A stretch of DNA of 64,000 nucleotides from Acanthosepion esculentum (taxonomy: Eukaryota > Mollusca > Cephalopoda > Sepiida > Sepiidae), in contig CAXIWW010000817.1 in NCBI GenBank assembly GCA_964036315.1, forward strand, positions 779,501 to 843,500, read 5' to 3'. Position numbers and translations under genes: made by a program. Below are positions 26,761 through 39,200 of this stretch, piece by piece. The notes beneath the pieces are model-generated. The model was not told where the DNA came from. It made no database searches and worked only from the letters and a program-made list of their open reading frames with translations. How positions within the stretch are numbered: position 1 is the stretch's first letter; each line of letters starts with the position of its first letter.

Positions 26761-27497
26761 CAAAAGTGCCAACAGCTGATAGCAAAAGTTCCAACAGCTG
26801 ATAGGAAAAGTGCCAACAGCTGATAGCAAAAGTGCCAACAGCACCACAGCTGATAGCCAAAGTGCCAACAGCACCACAGCTGATAGCAAAAGTGCCAACA
26901 GCTGATAGCAAAAGTGCCAAGAGCTGATAGCAAAAGTGCCAACAGCTGATAGCAAAAGTGCCAACAGCACCACATTGCCAACTAGTCCTAGGTATGAATA
27001 TAAACTACATCTGACAGCAAGGCTTCTGATCACAAAGGGTCCCAGCTATGAGCAAATAGTGACCCCCCCACAAAAAAAACACTATGAATGTATAAAAATA
27101 CATGTTTATATAAAAACTTGCGAACAACACCAGTTGATAGCAAAAGTGACAACAGCACCACAGCTTATAGCAAAAGTGCCAACAGCTCATAGCAAAAGTG
27201 CCAACGGCTGATAGCAAAAGTGCCAACAGCTGATTTCAAAAGTGCCAAATCTGATAGCAAATGTGCCAACAGCTGATAGCAAAAGTGCCAACAGCTGATA
27301 GCTAAAGTGCCAACAGCAGATAGCAAAAGTGCCAACAGCTGATAGCAAAAGTGCCAACAGCACCACATTCCAACTAGTCCTAGGTATGACTATAAACTAC
27401 ATCTGACAGCAAGGCTTCTGATCACAAAGGGTCCAAGCTATGAGCAAATAGTGACACCCCACTAAAAAAAAAACATTATGAAAGTATAAAAATATAT

Positions 27498-27504
27498 GTT
27501 TATA
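27498..27504. other. Orientation-switch junction between satellites I and II
   Basis: Left of this point the sequence is the plus-orientation spacer (AATATATGTTTATA, expected to continue TAAAAACTTG). Right of it the sequence is the complement of another spacer position (GTTTATAGTCATACC, expected to be preceded by TGTA). The shared GTTTATA at 27498-27504 is a 7-bp overlap between the two sides. It fits an inversion or inverted-duplication breakpoint joined at microhomology. Monomer and unit lengths on the two sides are not mirror images (left 392, 373, 374; right 295, 256, 420), so this is not a simple palindrome. Confidence 0.9.
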
Positions 27505-27803
27505 GTCATACCTAGGACTAGTCGGCACTGTTGTGCTTTTGGCACTTTTGCTATCAGCTTTTGGCACTTTGGCTATCAGCTGTTGACACTTTTGCTATCA
27601 GCTGTTGGCACTTTTGCTATCAGCTGTGGTGCTGTTTGCACTTTTGCTATCAACTGGTGTTGTTCACAAGTTTTTATATAAAAATGTATTTTTATACTTT
27701 CATAGTGTTTTTTTTTAGTGGGGGGTAACTATTTGCTCATAGCTGGGACCCTTTGTGATCAGAAGACTTGTTGTCAGATGTAGTTTATAGTCATACCTTG
27801 GAC
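27498..27803 (-). repeat. First inverted unit, copy of 4010-4315
   Basis: The first unit of satellite II is the inverted match of a unit lying 23 kb away, not of the unit beside the junction. The match ends exactly at the junction microhomology. This suggests that the invading or template end at the inversion came from near 4.3 kb, or that a conversion tract crossed between the two orientations. Confidence 0.8.
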
Positions 27804-29029
27804 TAGTTGGCACTGTGGTGCTATCAGCTGTTGGCACATTTGCTATCAGCTGTTGGCACTTTTGCTATCAGCTGTTGGCACTTTTGCTATCAGCTGTGGT
27901 GCTGTTGGCACTTTTGCTATCAACTGGTGTTGTTCGCAAGTTTTTATATAAACGTATTTTTATACATTCGTAGTGTCTTTTTTTAGTGGGGGTTACTATT
28001 TGCTCATAGCTGGGACCCTTTGTGATCAGAAGCCTTGCTGTCAGATGTAGTTTATATTCATATCTAGGACTAGTTGGCACTGTGGTATCAGGTGTTGGCA
28101 CTTTTGCAATCAGCTGTTGGCACTTTTGCTATCAGCTTTTGGAACTTTTTGTATCAGCAGTTGGCACTTTTGCTATCAGGTGTTGGCACTTTTGCTATCA
28201 GCTGTTGGCACTTTTGGTATCATCTGTTGGCACTTTTGCTAACAGCTGTTGGCACTTTTGCTATCAGCTTTTGGCACTTTTGGTATCAGCTGTTGGCACT
28301 TTTGCTATCAGCTGTGGTGCTGTTGGCACTTTTGCTATCAACTGGTGTTGTTCGCAAGTTTTTATATAAAAATGTATTTTTATACTTTCATAGTTTTTTT
28401 TTTAGTGGGGGTCACTCTTTGCTCATAGCTGGGACCCTTTGTGAACAGAAGCCTTGCTGTCAGATGTAGTTTATAGTCATACCTAGGTCTAGTTGGCACT
28501 GTGGTGCTGTTGGCACTTTTGCTATCAGCTGTTGGCACTTTTGCTATCAGCTGTTGGCACTTTTGCTATCAGCTGTTGGCACTTTAGCTATCAGCTGTGG
28601 TGCTGTTGGCACTTTTGCTATCAGCTGGTGTTGTTCGCAAGTTTTTATATAAACATGTATTTTTATACTTTCATAGTGTTTTTTTTTAGTGGGGCTCACT
28701 ATTTGCTCATAGATGGGACCCTTTGTGATCAGAAGCCTTGCTGTCAGATGTAGATTTTAGTCATACATAGGACTAGTTGGAACTGTGGCGCTTTTGGCAC
28801 TTTTGCTATCAGCTGTTGGCACTTTTGCTATCAGCTGTTGGCTCTTTTGCTATCAGCTGTGGTGCTGTTGGCACTTTTGCTATCAAATGGTGTTGTTAGC
28901 AAGTTTTTATATAAACATGTATTTTTATCATAGTGTTTTTTTTTAGTGGGGGGTCACTATTTGCTCATAGCTGGGACACTTTGTGATCAGAAGCCTTGCT
29001 GTCAGATGTAGTTTATATTCATATCTAGG

Positions 29030-30518
29030 ACTAGTTGGCACTGTGGTGCTGTTGGCACTTTTGCTATCAGCTGTTGGCACATTTTTTATCAGCTGTTGGC
29101 ACTTTGGCTATCAGCTGTGGTGCTGTTGGCACTTTTGCTATCAGCTGGTGTTGTTCGCAAGTTTTTATAAAAACATGTATTTTTATACTTTCATAGTGTT
29201 TTTTTTTTAGTGGGGCTCACTATTTGCTCATAGATGGGACCCTTTGTGATCAGAAGCCTTGCTGTCAGATGTAGATTTTAGTCATACTTAGGACTAGTTG
29301 GCACTGTGGTGCTGTTGGCACTTTTTCTATCAGCTGTTGGCACTTTTGCTATCAGCTGTTGGCACTTTTGCTATCAGCTTTTGGCACCTTTGCTATCAGC
29401 TGTTGGCACTTTTGCTATCAGCTGTTGGCACTTTTATTATCAGCTGTTGGCACTTTTGCTATCAGCCGTTGGCTCTTTTGCTATCAGCTGTTGGCACTTT
29501 TGCTATCAGCTTTTGGCACTTTTCGTATCAGCTGTTGGCACATTTGCTATCAGCTGTTGGCACTTTTGCTATCAGCTGTGGCACTTTTGCTATCAGCTGT
29601 GGTGCTGTTGGCACTTTTGCTATCAACTGGTGTTGTTCACACGTTTTTATATAAACATGTATTTTTATACTTTCATAGTGTTTTTTTTAGTGGGGGGTCA
29701 CTATTTGCTCATAGCTGGGACCCTTTGTGATCAGAAGCCTTCCTGTCAGATGTAGTTTATAGTCATACCTAGGACTAGTTGGCACTGTGGTGCTGTTGGC
29801 ACTTTTGCTATCGGCTGTTGGCACTTTTGCTATCATCTGTTGGCACTTTTGCTATCAGCTGTGGTGCTGTTGGCACTTTTGCTGTCAACTGGTGTTGTTC
29901 GCAAGTTTTTATATAAACATGTATTTTTATACATTCATAGTGTTTTTTTTTAGTGGGGGAACACTATTTGCTCATAGCTAGGACCCTTTGTGAACAGAAG
30001 CCTTGCTGTCAGATGTAGTTTATAGTCATACCTAGGATTAGTTGGCACTGTGGTGCTGTTGGCACTTTTGGTATCAGCTGTTGGCTCTTTTGCTATCAGC
30101 TGTTGGAACTTTTGCTATCAGATGTTGGCACTTTTGCTATCAGCTTTTGGCACTTTTGGTATCAGCTGTTGGCACTTTTGCTATCAGCTGTTGGCACTTT
30201 TGCTATCAGCTTTTGGCACTTTTGCTATCATCTGTTTCCACTTTTGCTATCAGCTGTTGGCACTTTTGCTATCAGCTGTTGGCACTTTTGCTATCAGCTG
30301 TTGGCACTTTGCTATCAGCTGTTGGCACTTTTGTTATCAGCTGTGGTGCTGTTGGCACTTTTGCTATCAACTGGTGTTGTTCGCAAGTTTTTATATAAAC
30401 ATCTATTTTTATACTTTCATAGAGTTTTTTTTTAGTGGGGGGTCACTATTTTCTCATAGCTGGGAAACTTTGTGATCAGAAGCCTTGCTGTCAGATGTAG
30501 TTTATAGTCATACCTAGG
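29030..30518 (-). repeat. 1.49-kb duplication in satellite II, copy 1
   Basis: Landmarks 29030, 29293 and 29774 pair with 30519, 30781 and 31263 at an offset of ~1489 bp. Shared private features are a GGGGCTCACTATTTGC spacer, GTAGATTTTAGTCATAC, an ACATTTTTTATCAGC monomer, the same order of odd monomers in the 481-bp unit (TTTATTATC, GCCGTTGGC, TTTTCGTATC, TGTGGCACTTTTGC), and CTATCGGCTGTTGGC in the next unit. Confidence 0.8.
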
Positions 30519-31547
30519 ACTAGTTGGCACTGTGGTGCTGTTGGCACTTTTGCTATCAGCTGTTGGCACATTTTTTATCAGCTGTTGGCACTTTTGCTAT
30601 CAGCTGTGGTGCTGTTGGCACTTTTGCTATCAGCTGGTGTTGTTCGCAAGTTTTTATATAAACATGTATTTTTATACTTTCATAGTGTTTTTTTTTAGTG
30701 GGGCTCACTATTTGCTCATAGATGGGACCCTTTGTGATCAGAAGCCTTGCTGTCAGATGTAGATTTTAGTCATACATAGGACTAGTTGGAACTGTGGCGC
30801 TGTTGGCACTTTTGCTATCAGCTGTTGGCACTTTTGCTATCAGCTGTTGGCACTTTTGCTATCAGCTTTTGGCACCTTTGCTATCAGCTGTTGGCACTTT
30901 TGCTATCAGCTGTTGGCACTTTTATTATCAGCTGTTGGCACTTTTGCTATCAGCCGTTGGCACTTTTGCTATCAGCTGTTGGCACTTTTGCTATCAGCTT
31001 TTGGCACTTTTCGTATCAGCTGTTGGCACATTTGCTATCAGCTGTTGGCACTTTTGCTATCAGCTGTGGCACTTTTGCTATCAGCTGTGGTGCTGTTGGC
31101 ACTTTTGCTATCAACTGGTGTTGTTCGCAAGTTTTTATAGAAACATGTATTTTTATACATTCATAGTGTTTTTTTGTAGTGGGGGGTCACTATTTGCTCA
31201 TAGCTGGGATCCTTTGTGATCAGAAGCCTTCCTGTCAGATGTAGTTTATAGTCATACCTAGGACTAGTTGGCACTGTGGTGCTGTTGGCACTTTTGCTAT
31301 CGGCTGTTGGCACTTTTGCTATCATCTGTTGGCACTTTTGCTATCAGCTGTTGGCACTTTTGCTATCAGCTGTGGTGCTGTTGGCACTTTTGCTATCAAC
31401 TGGTGTTGTTCGCAAGTTTTTAGATAAACATGTATTTTTATACATTCATAGTGTTTTTTTTAGTGGGGGGTCACTATTTGCTCAAAGCTGGGACCCTTTG
31501 AGATCAGAAGCCTTGCTGTCAGATGTAGTTTATAGTCATACCTAGGA
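30519..31547 (-). repeat. 1.49-kb duplication in satellite II, copy 2 (partial)
   Basis: Partner of 29030-30518. The first two units match almost base for base (262 and 482 bp). The third carries the same CTATCGGC monomer near 31296 but one extra 22-bp monomer (285 against 264 bp). The fourth unit of copy 1 has no counterpart. Confidence 0.75.
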
Positions 31548-32118
31548 CTAGTTGGCACTGTGGTGCGGTTGGCACTTTTGCTATCAGCTGCTGGCACTTT
31601 TGCTATCAGCTGTGTTGCTGTTGGCACTTTTGCTATCAACTGGTGTTGTTCGCATGTTTTTATAGAAACATGTATTTTTATACGTTCATAGAGTTTTTTT
31701 TTTAGTGGGGGGTCACTATTTGCTCATAGCTGGGACCCTTTGTGATCAGAAGCCTTGCTGTCAGATGTAGATTATAGTCATACCTAGGACTATTTGGCAC
31801 TGTGGTGCTGTTGGCACTTTTGCTATTGGCTGTTGGCACTTTTGGTATCAGCTGTTGGCACTTTTGCTATCAGCTGTTGGCACTTTTTTCTATCAGCTGT
31901 TGGGACTTTTGCTATCAGCTGTTGGGACTTTTGCTATCAGCTGCGGTGCTGTTGGCACTTTTGCTATCAACTGGTGTTGTTCGCACGTTTTTATATAAAC
32001 ATGTATTTTTATATTTTCATAGTGTTTTTTTTTAGTGGGGGGTCACTATTTGCTCATAGCTGGGACCCTTTGTGATCAGAAGCCTTGCTGTCAGATGTAG
32101 TTCATAGTTATACCTAGG

Positions 32119-33212
32119 ACTAGTTGGCACTGTGGTGCTGTTGGCACTTTTGCTATAAGCTGTTGGCACTTTTGCAATCAGCTGCTGGCACTTTTGCTAT
32201 CAGCTGTTGGCACTTTTGCTATCAGCTGTGGTGCTGTTGGCACTTTTGCTATCAACTGGTGTTGTTCGCAAGTTTTTATATAAATATGTTTTTTTATACT
32301 TTCATAGTGTTTTTGTTTAGTGGGGGGTCACTATTTGCTCATAGCTGGGACCCTTTGTGATCAGAAGCCTAGCTGTCAGATGTAGTTTATAGTCATACCT
32401 AGGACTAGTTGGCACTGTGGTGCTGTTGGCACTTTTGCTATCAGCTATTGGCACTTTTGCTATCAGCTGTTGGCACTTTTGCTATCAGCTGTGGTGCTGT
32501 TGGCACTTTTGCTATCAACTGGTGTTGTTCGCAAGTTTTTATATAAACATGTATTTTTATACATTCATAGTGTTTTTTTTTAGTGGGGGGACACTATTTG
32601 CTCATAGCTGGGACCCTTTGTGATCAGAAGCCTTGCTGTCAGATGTAGTTCATAGTTATACCTAGGACTAGTTGGCACTGTGGTGCTGTTGGCACTTTTG
32701 CTATCAGCTGTTGGCACATTTGCTATCAGCTGTTGGCACTTTTATTATAAGCTGTTGGCACTTTTGCTATCAGCTGTGGTGCTGTTGGCACTTTTGCTAT
32801 CAACTGGTGTTGTTCGCAAGTTTTTATATAAATATGTTTTTTTATACTTTCATAGTGTTTTTTTTTAGTGGGGGGTCACTATTTGCTCATAGCTGGGACC
32901 CTTTGTGATCAGAAGCCTAGCTGTCAGATGTAGTTTATAGTCATACCTAGGACTAGTTGGCACTGTGGTGCTGTTGGCACTTTTGCTATCAGCTATTGGC
33001 ACTTTTGCTATCAGCTGTTGGCATTTTGCTATCAGCTGTGGTGCTGTTGGCACTTTTGCTATCAACTGGTGTTGTTCGCAAGTTTTTATATAAACATGTA
33101 TTTTTATACATTCATAGTGTTTTTTTTGGTGGGGGGACACTATTTTCTCATAGCTGGGACCCTTTGTGAACAGAAGCCTTGCTGTCAGATGTAGTTTATA
33201 GTCATACCTAGG
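32119..33212 (-). repeat. Two-unit tandem duplication (~549 bp each)
   Basis: Units 32119-32667 and 32668-33212 are tandem copies of a two-unit block (285+264 against 285+260 bp). Both share GTTCATAGTTATACC before the landmark, the AAATATGTTTTTTTATAC spacer variant (32281 and 32829) and GCCTAGCTGTCAG (32368 and 32916). Copy 2 lacks one to two bases in a short monomer near 33022 (TTGGCATTTTGC). Confidence 0.75.
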
Positions 33213-36200
33213 ACTAGTTGGCACTGTGGTGCTGTTGGCACTTTTGGTATCAGCTGTTGGCTCTTTTGCTATCAGCTGTTGGCACTTTTGCTATCAGATG
33301 TTGGCACTTTTGCTATCAGCTTTTGGCACTTTTGGTATCAGCTGTTGGCACTTTTGCTATCAGCTGTTGGCACTTTTGCTATCAGCTGTGGTGCTGTTGG
33401 CACTTTTGTTATCAACTGGTGTTGTTCGCAAGTTTTTATATAAACATGTATTTTTATACTTTCATAGAGTTTTTTTTTAGTGGGGGGTCACTATTTGCTC
33501 ATAGCTGGGACCCTTTGTGATCAGAAGCCTTGCTGTCGGATGTAGTTTATAGTCATACCTAGGACTAGTTGGCACTGTTGTGCTGTTGTCACTTTTGCTA
33601 TCAGCTGTTGGCACTTTTGCTATCAGCTGTTGGCACTTTTGCTATCAGCTGTTGGCACTTTTGCTATCAGCTTTTGTCACTTTTGTTATCAGCTGTTGGC
33701 TCTTTTGCTATCATCTGTTGGCACTTTTGCTATCAGCTGTTGGCACGTTTGCTATCATCTGTTGGCACTTTTTCTATCAGCTGTTGGCACTTTTGCTATC
33801 AGCTGTTGGCACTTTTGCTTGCAGATATGGTGCTGTTGGCACTTTTGCTATCAACTGGTGTTGTTCGCAAGTTTTTATATAAACATGTATTTTTATACAT
33901 TCATAGTGTTTTTTTTTAGTGGGGTGTCACTATTTGGTCATAGCTGGGTCCATTTGTGATCAGAAGCCTTGCTGTCAGATGTAGTTTATAGTCATACCTA
34001 GGACTAGTTGGAACTGTGGTGCTGTTGGCACTTTTGCTATCAGCTGTTGGCACTTTTGCTATCAGCTCTTTGCACTTTTGCTATCAGCAGTTGGCACTTT
34101 TGCTATCAGCTGTTGGCACTTTTGCTATCAGCTGTTGGCACTTTTGTTATCAGCTGTGGTGCTGTTGGAACTTTTGCTATCAACTGGTGTTGTTCGCAAG
34201 TTTTTATATAAACATGTATATTTATACTTTCATAGTCTGGTTTTTTTTAGTGGGGGGTCACTATTTGCTCATAGCTGGGACCCTTTGTGATAAGAAGACT
34301 TGCTGTCAGATGTAGTTTATAGTCATACCTCGGACTAGTTGGCACTGTGGTGCTGTTGGCACTTTTTCTATCTGCTGTTGGCACTTTTGCTATCAGCTGT
34401 TGGCACTTTTGCTATCAGCTGTTGGCACTTTTGCTATCAGCTTTTGGCACTTTTGGTATCAGCTGTTGGCACTTTTGCTATCAGCTGTTTGCATTTTGCT
34501 ATCAGCTTTTGGCACTTTTGCTATCAGCTGTTGGCACTTTTGCTATCAGCTGTTGGCACTTTTGCTATCATCTGTTGGCACTTTTGCTATCATCTGTTGG
34601 CACTTTTGCTATCAGCTTTTGGCACTTTTGCTATCAGCTTTTGGCACTTTTACTATCAGCTGTAGGCACTTTTGCTATCAGCTGTTGGCACTTTTGCTAT
34701 CAGCTGTATGGTGCTGTTGGCACTTTTGCTATCAACTGGTCTTGTTCGCATGTTTTTATATAAACATGTATTTTTATACATTCATAGTGTTTTTTTAGTG
34801 GGGGGTCACTATTTGCTCATTGCTGGGACCCTTTGTGATCAGAAGACTTGCTTTCAGATGTAGTTTATAGTCATACCTAGGACTAGTTGGCATTGTGGTG
34901 CTGTTGGCACTTTTGCTATCAGCTGTTGGCACTTTTGCTATCAGCTGTTGGCACTTTGCTATCAGCTGTTGGCACTTTTGTTATCAGCTGTGGTGCTGTT
35001 GGCACTTTTGCTATCAACTGGTGTTGTTCGCAAGTTTTTATATAAACATCTATTTTTATACTTTCATAATGTTTTTTTTTAGTAGGGGGTCACTATTTGC
35101 TCATAGCTGGGACCCTTTGTGATCAGAAGCCTTGCTGTCAGATGTAGTTTATAGTCATACCTAGGACTAGTTTGCACTGTGGTGCTGTTGGCACTTTTGC
35201 TATCAGCTGTTGTCACTTTTGCTATCAGCTGTTGGCACTTTTGCTATCAGCTGTTGTCACTTTTGCTATCAGCTGTTGGCACTTTTGCTATCAGCTCTTG
35301 GCACTTTTACTATCAGCTGTGGTGCTGTTGGCACTTTTGCTATCAACTGGTGTTGTTCGCAAGTTTTTATATAAACATGTATATTTATACTTTCATAGTG
35401 TTTTGTTTTAGTGGGGGGTAACTATTTGCTCACAGCTGGGACCCTTTGTGATCAGACGCCTTGCTGTCAGATGTAGTTTATAGTCATACCTTGGACTAGT
35501 TGGCCATATGGTGCTGTTGGCACTTTTGCTATCAGCTGTTGGCACTTTTGCTATCAGCTGTGGTGCTGTTGGCACTTTTGCTATCAACTGGTGTTGTTCG
35601 CAAGTGTTTATATAAACAAGTATTTTTATACTTTCATAGTGTGTTTTTTTTTTAATGGGGGGTCACTATTTGCTCATTGCTGGGACCCTTTGTGATCAGA
35701 AGACTTGCTGTCAGATGTAGTTTATAGTCATACCTAGGACTAGTTGGCACTGTGGTGCTGTTGGCACTTTTGCTATCAGCTGTTGGCACTTTTGCTATCA
35801 GCTGTTGGCACTTTTACTATCAGCTGTGGTGCTGTTGGCACTTTTGCTATCAACTGGTGTTGTTCGCATGTTTTTATATAAAAATGTATTTTTATACATT
35901 CATAGTGTTTTTTTTAGTGGGGGGTCACTATTTGCTCATAGCTGGGACCCTTTGTGATCAGAAGCCTTGCTGTCAGATGTAGTTTATTGTCATACCTAGG
36001 ACTAGTTGGCATTGTGGTGCTGTTGGCACTTTTGCTATCAGCTGTTGGCACTTTTGCTATCAGCTGTTGGCACTTTGCTATCAGCTGTTGGCACTTTTGC
36101 TATCAGCTGTGGTGCTGTTGGCACTTTTGCTATCAACTGGTGTTGTTCGCAAGTTTTTATATAAACATGTATTTTTATACTGTCATAGTGTGTTTTTTTT

Positions 36201-39200
36201 TTAGTGGGGGGTCACTATTTGCTCAGAGCTGGGACCCGTAGTGATCAGAAGACTTGCTGTCAGATGTAGTTTATAATCATACCTAGGACTAGTTGGCACT
36301 GTGGTGCTCTTGGCACTTTTGCTATCAGCTGTTGGCACTTTTGCTATCAGCTGTTGGCACTTTTACTATCAGCTGTGGTGCTGTTGGCACTTTTGCTATC
36401 AACTGGTGTTGTTCGCAAGTTTTTATATAAACATGTATTTTTATACTTTCATAGTGTTTTTTTTTTAGTGGGGGTTCACTATTTGCTCATAGCTGGGACC
36501 CTTTGTGATCAGAAGCCTTGCTGTCAGATGTAGTTTATAGTCATACCTAGGACTAGTTGGCACTGTGGTGCTGTTGGCACTTTTTCTATCAGCTGTTGGC
36601 ACTTTTGGTATCAGTTGTTGGCACTTTTGCTATCAGCTGTTGGCACTTTTGCTATCAGCTGTTGGCACATTTGCTATCAGCTTTTGGCACTTTTGCTATC
36701 AGCTGTTGGCACTTTTGCTATCAGCTACCTGCACTTTTGCTATCAGCTTTTGGCACTTTTGCTATCAGCTGTTGGCACTTTTGTTATCAGCTGTTGGCAC
36801 TTTTGCTATCATCTGTTGGCACTTTTGCTATCAGCTGTTGGCACTTTTGCTATCAGCTTTTGGCACTTTTACTATCAGCTGTTGGCACTTTTGCTATCAG
36901 CTGTTGGCACTTTTGCTATCAGCTGTGGTGCTGTTGGCACTTTTGCTATCAACTGTTGTTGTTCGCAAGTTTTTATAAAAACATGTATTTTTATACATTC
37001 ATAGTGTTTTGTTTAGTGGCTGGTCACTATTTGCTCATAGCTGGGACCCTTTGTGATCAGAAGCCTTGGTGTCAGATGTAGTTTATAGTCGTACCTAGGT
37101 CTAGTTGGCAATGTGGTGCTGTTGGCACTTTTGCTATCAGCTGTTGGCACTTTTGCTATCAGCTGTTGGCACTTTTGCTGTCAGCTGTTGGCACTTTTGC
37201 TATCAGCTGTGGTGCTGTTGGCACTTTTGCTATCAAATGGTGTTCTTCGCAAGTTTTTATATAAACATCTATTTTTATTCTTTCATAGTGTTTTTTTTTT
37301 AGTGGGGGGTCACTATTTGCTCATAGCTGGGACCCTTTGTGATCAGAAGCCTTGCTGTCAGATGTAGTTTATAGTCATACCTAGGATTAGTTGGCACTGT
37401 TGTGCTGTTGGCACTTTTGCTATCAGCTGTTGGCACCTTTGCTATCAGCTGTTGGCACTTTTGCTATCAGCTGTTGTCACTTTTGCTATCAGCTGTTGGC
37501 ACTTTTGCTATAATCTGTGGTCCTGTTGGCACTTTTGCTATCAACTGGTGTTGTTCGCAAGTTTTTATATAAACATGTATTTTTATACTTTCATAGTGTT
37601 TTTTTTTTAGTGGGGGGCCACTATTTGCTCATAGCTGGGACCCTTTGTGATCAGAAGCCTTGCTGTCAGATGTAGTTTATAATCATACCTAGGACTAGTT
37701 GGCACTGTGGTGCTGTTGACACTTTTGATATCAGCTGTTGGCACTTTTGCTATCAGCTGTTGGCACTTTTGGTATCAGCTGTTGGCACTTTTGCTATCAG
37801 CTGTTGGCACTTTTGCTATCAGCTGTGGTGCTGTTGGCACTTTTGCTATCAACTGGTGTTGTTCGCAAGTTTTTATATAAACATGTATTTTTATACTTTC
37901 ATAATGTTTTTTTTTAGTGGGGGGTTACTATTTGCTCAAAGCTGGGACCCTTTGTGATCAGAAGCCTTGCTGTCAGATGTAGTTCATAGTCATACCTAGG
38001 ACTAGTTGGCACTGTGGTGCTGTTGGCACTATTGCAATCAGCTGTTGGCACTTTTGCTATCAGCTGTGGTGCTGTTGGCACTTTTGCTATCAACTGTTGT
38101 TGTTCGCAAGTTTTTAAAAAAACATGTATTTTTATACATTCATAGTGTTTTGTTTAGTGGCAGGTCACTATTTGCTCATAGCTGGGACCCTTTGTGATCA
38201 GAAGCCTTGGTGTCAGATGTAGTTTATAGTCATACCTAGGACTAGTTGGCAATGTGGTGCTGTTGGCACTTTTGCTATCAGCTTTTGGCACTTTTGCTCT
38301 CAGTTGTTGGCACTTTTGCTATCAGCTCTGGTGCTGTTGGCACTTTTGCTATCAACTGGTGCTGTTCGCATGTTTTTATATTAACATGTGTTTTTATAGT
38401 GTCATAGTGTTTCTTGTTTTTAGTTGGGGGTCACTCTTTGCTCATAGGTGGGACCCTTTGTGATCAGAAGTCTTGTTGTCAGATGTAGTTTATAGTCATA
38501 CCAAGGACTAGTTCGCACTGTGGTACTGTTGGCTCTTTTGCTATCAGCTGTTGGCACTTTTGCTATCAGCTGTTGGCACTTTTGCTATCAGCTGTGGTGC
38601 TGTTGGCACTTTTGCTATCAACTGGTGTTGTTCGCAAGTTTTTATATAAACATGTATTTTTATACATTCATAATGTTTTTTTTTAGTGGGGGGGTTACTA
38701 TTTGCTCATAGCTGGGACCCTTTGTGATCAGAAGCCTTGCTGTCAGATGTAGTTCATAGTCATACCTAGGATTAGTTGGCACTGTGGTGCTGTTGGCACT
38801 TTTGCTATCAGCTGTTGGCACTTTTGCTATCAGCTGTTGGCACTTTTGTTATCAGCTGTTGGCAGTTTTGCTATCAGCTGTTGGCACTTTTGCTGTCAGG
38901 TGTTGGCACTTTTGCCTTCAGCTCTGGTGCTGTTGGCACTTTTGCTATCAATTGGTGTTGTTCGCAAGTTTTTATATAAACATATTTTTTTATACTTTCA
39001 TAGTGTTTTTTTTTTAGTGGGGCGTCACTATTTGCTCATAGCTGGGACCCTTTGTGATCAGAAGCCTTGCTGTCAGATGCAGTTTATTGTCATACCTAGG
39101 ACTAGTTGGCACTGTTGTGCTGTTGGCACTTTTGCTATCAGCTGTTGGCTCTTTTGCTATCAGCTGTTGGCACTTTTGCTATCAGCTGTTGGCACTTTTG

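Larger units (their letters stand above)
1..27504 (+). repeat. Satellite I: 22-bp minisatellite with 150-bp spacer, plus orientation
   Basis: Head-to-tail array of compound units. Each unit starts at a conserved CTAGTCCTAGG landmark, runs through a ~150-bp spacer (a CTGACAGCAAGGCTTCTGATC block, a C5-6 run, an A7-12 tract, two TATA-like boxes), then carries a variable number of 22-bp monomers with core GCTGATAGCAAAAGTGCC followed by AACA or AAAA. About 69 landmarks are visible, from 375, 743, 1094 and 1401 to 26608, 26981 and 27373. Spacing is 231-992 bp, most often near 286, and usually changes in ~22-bp steps, so length differences come from monomer number. From unit lengths I estimate roughly 700 monomers. 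The array enters from outside the window on the left, since bases 1-60 are mid-spacer. No gene is embedded. Confidence 0.97.

Noticed and set aside
1..27504. CRISPR-like array (short regularly spaced direct repeats)
   Set aside because: The 22-bp units are contiguous with no unique spacers between them, the longer spacer is the same in every unit, and no cas-like gene is present.
27400..27600. Orientation switch as a hairpin or fold-back read artefact
   Set aside because: Such an artefact gives mirror-symmetric flanks. Unit lengths and variants on the two sides do not mirror each other, and the closest inverted partner lies 23 kb away. Long reads are still needed to exclude an assembly join.
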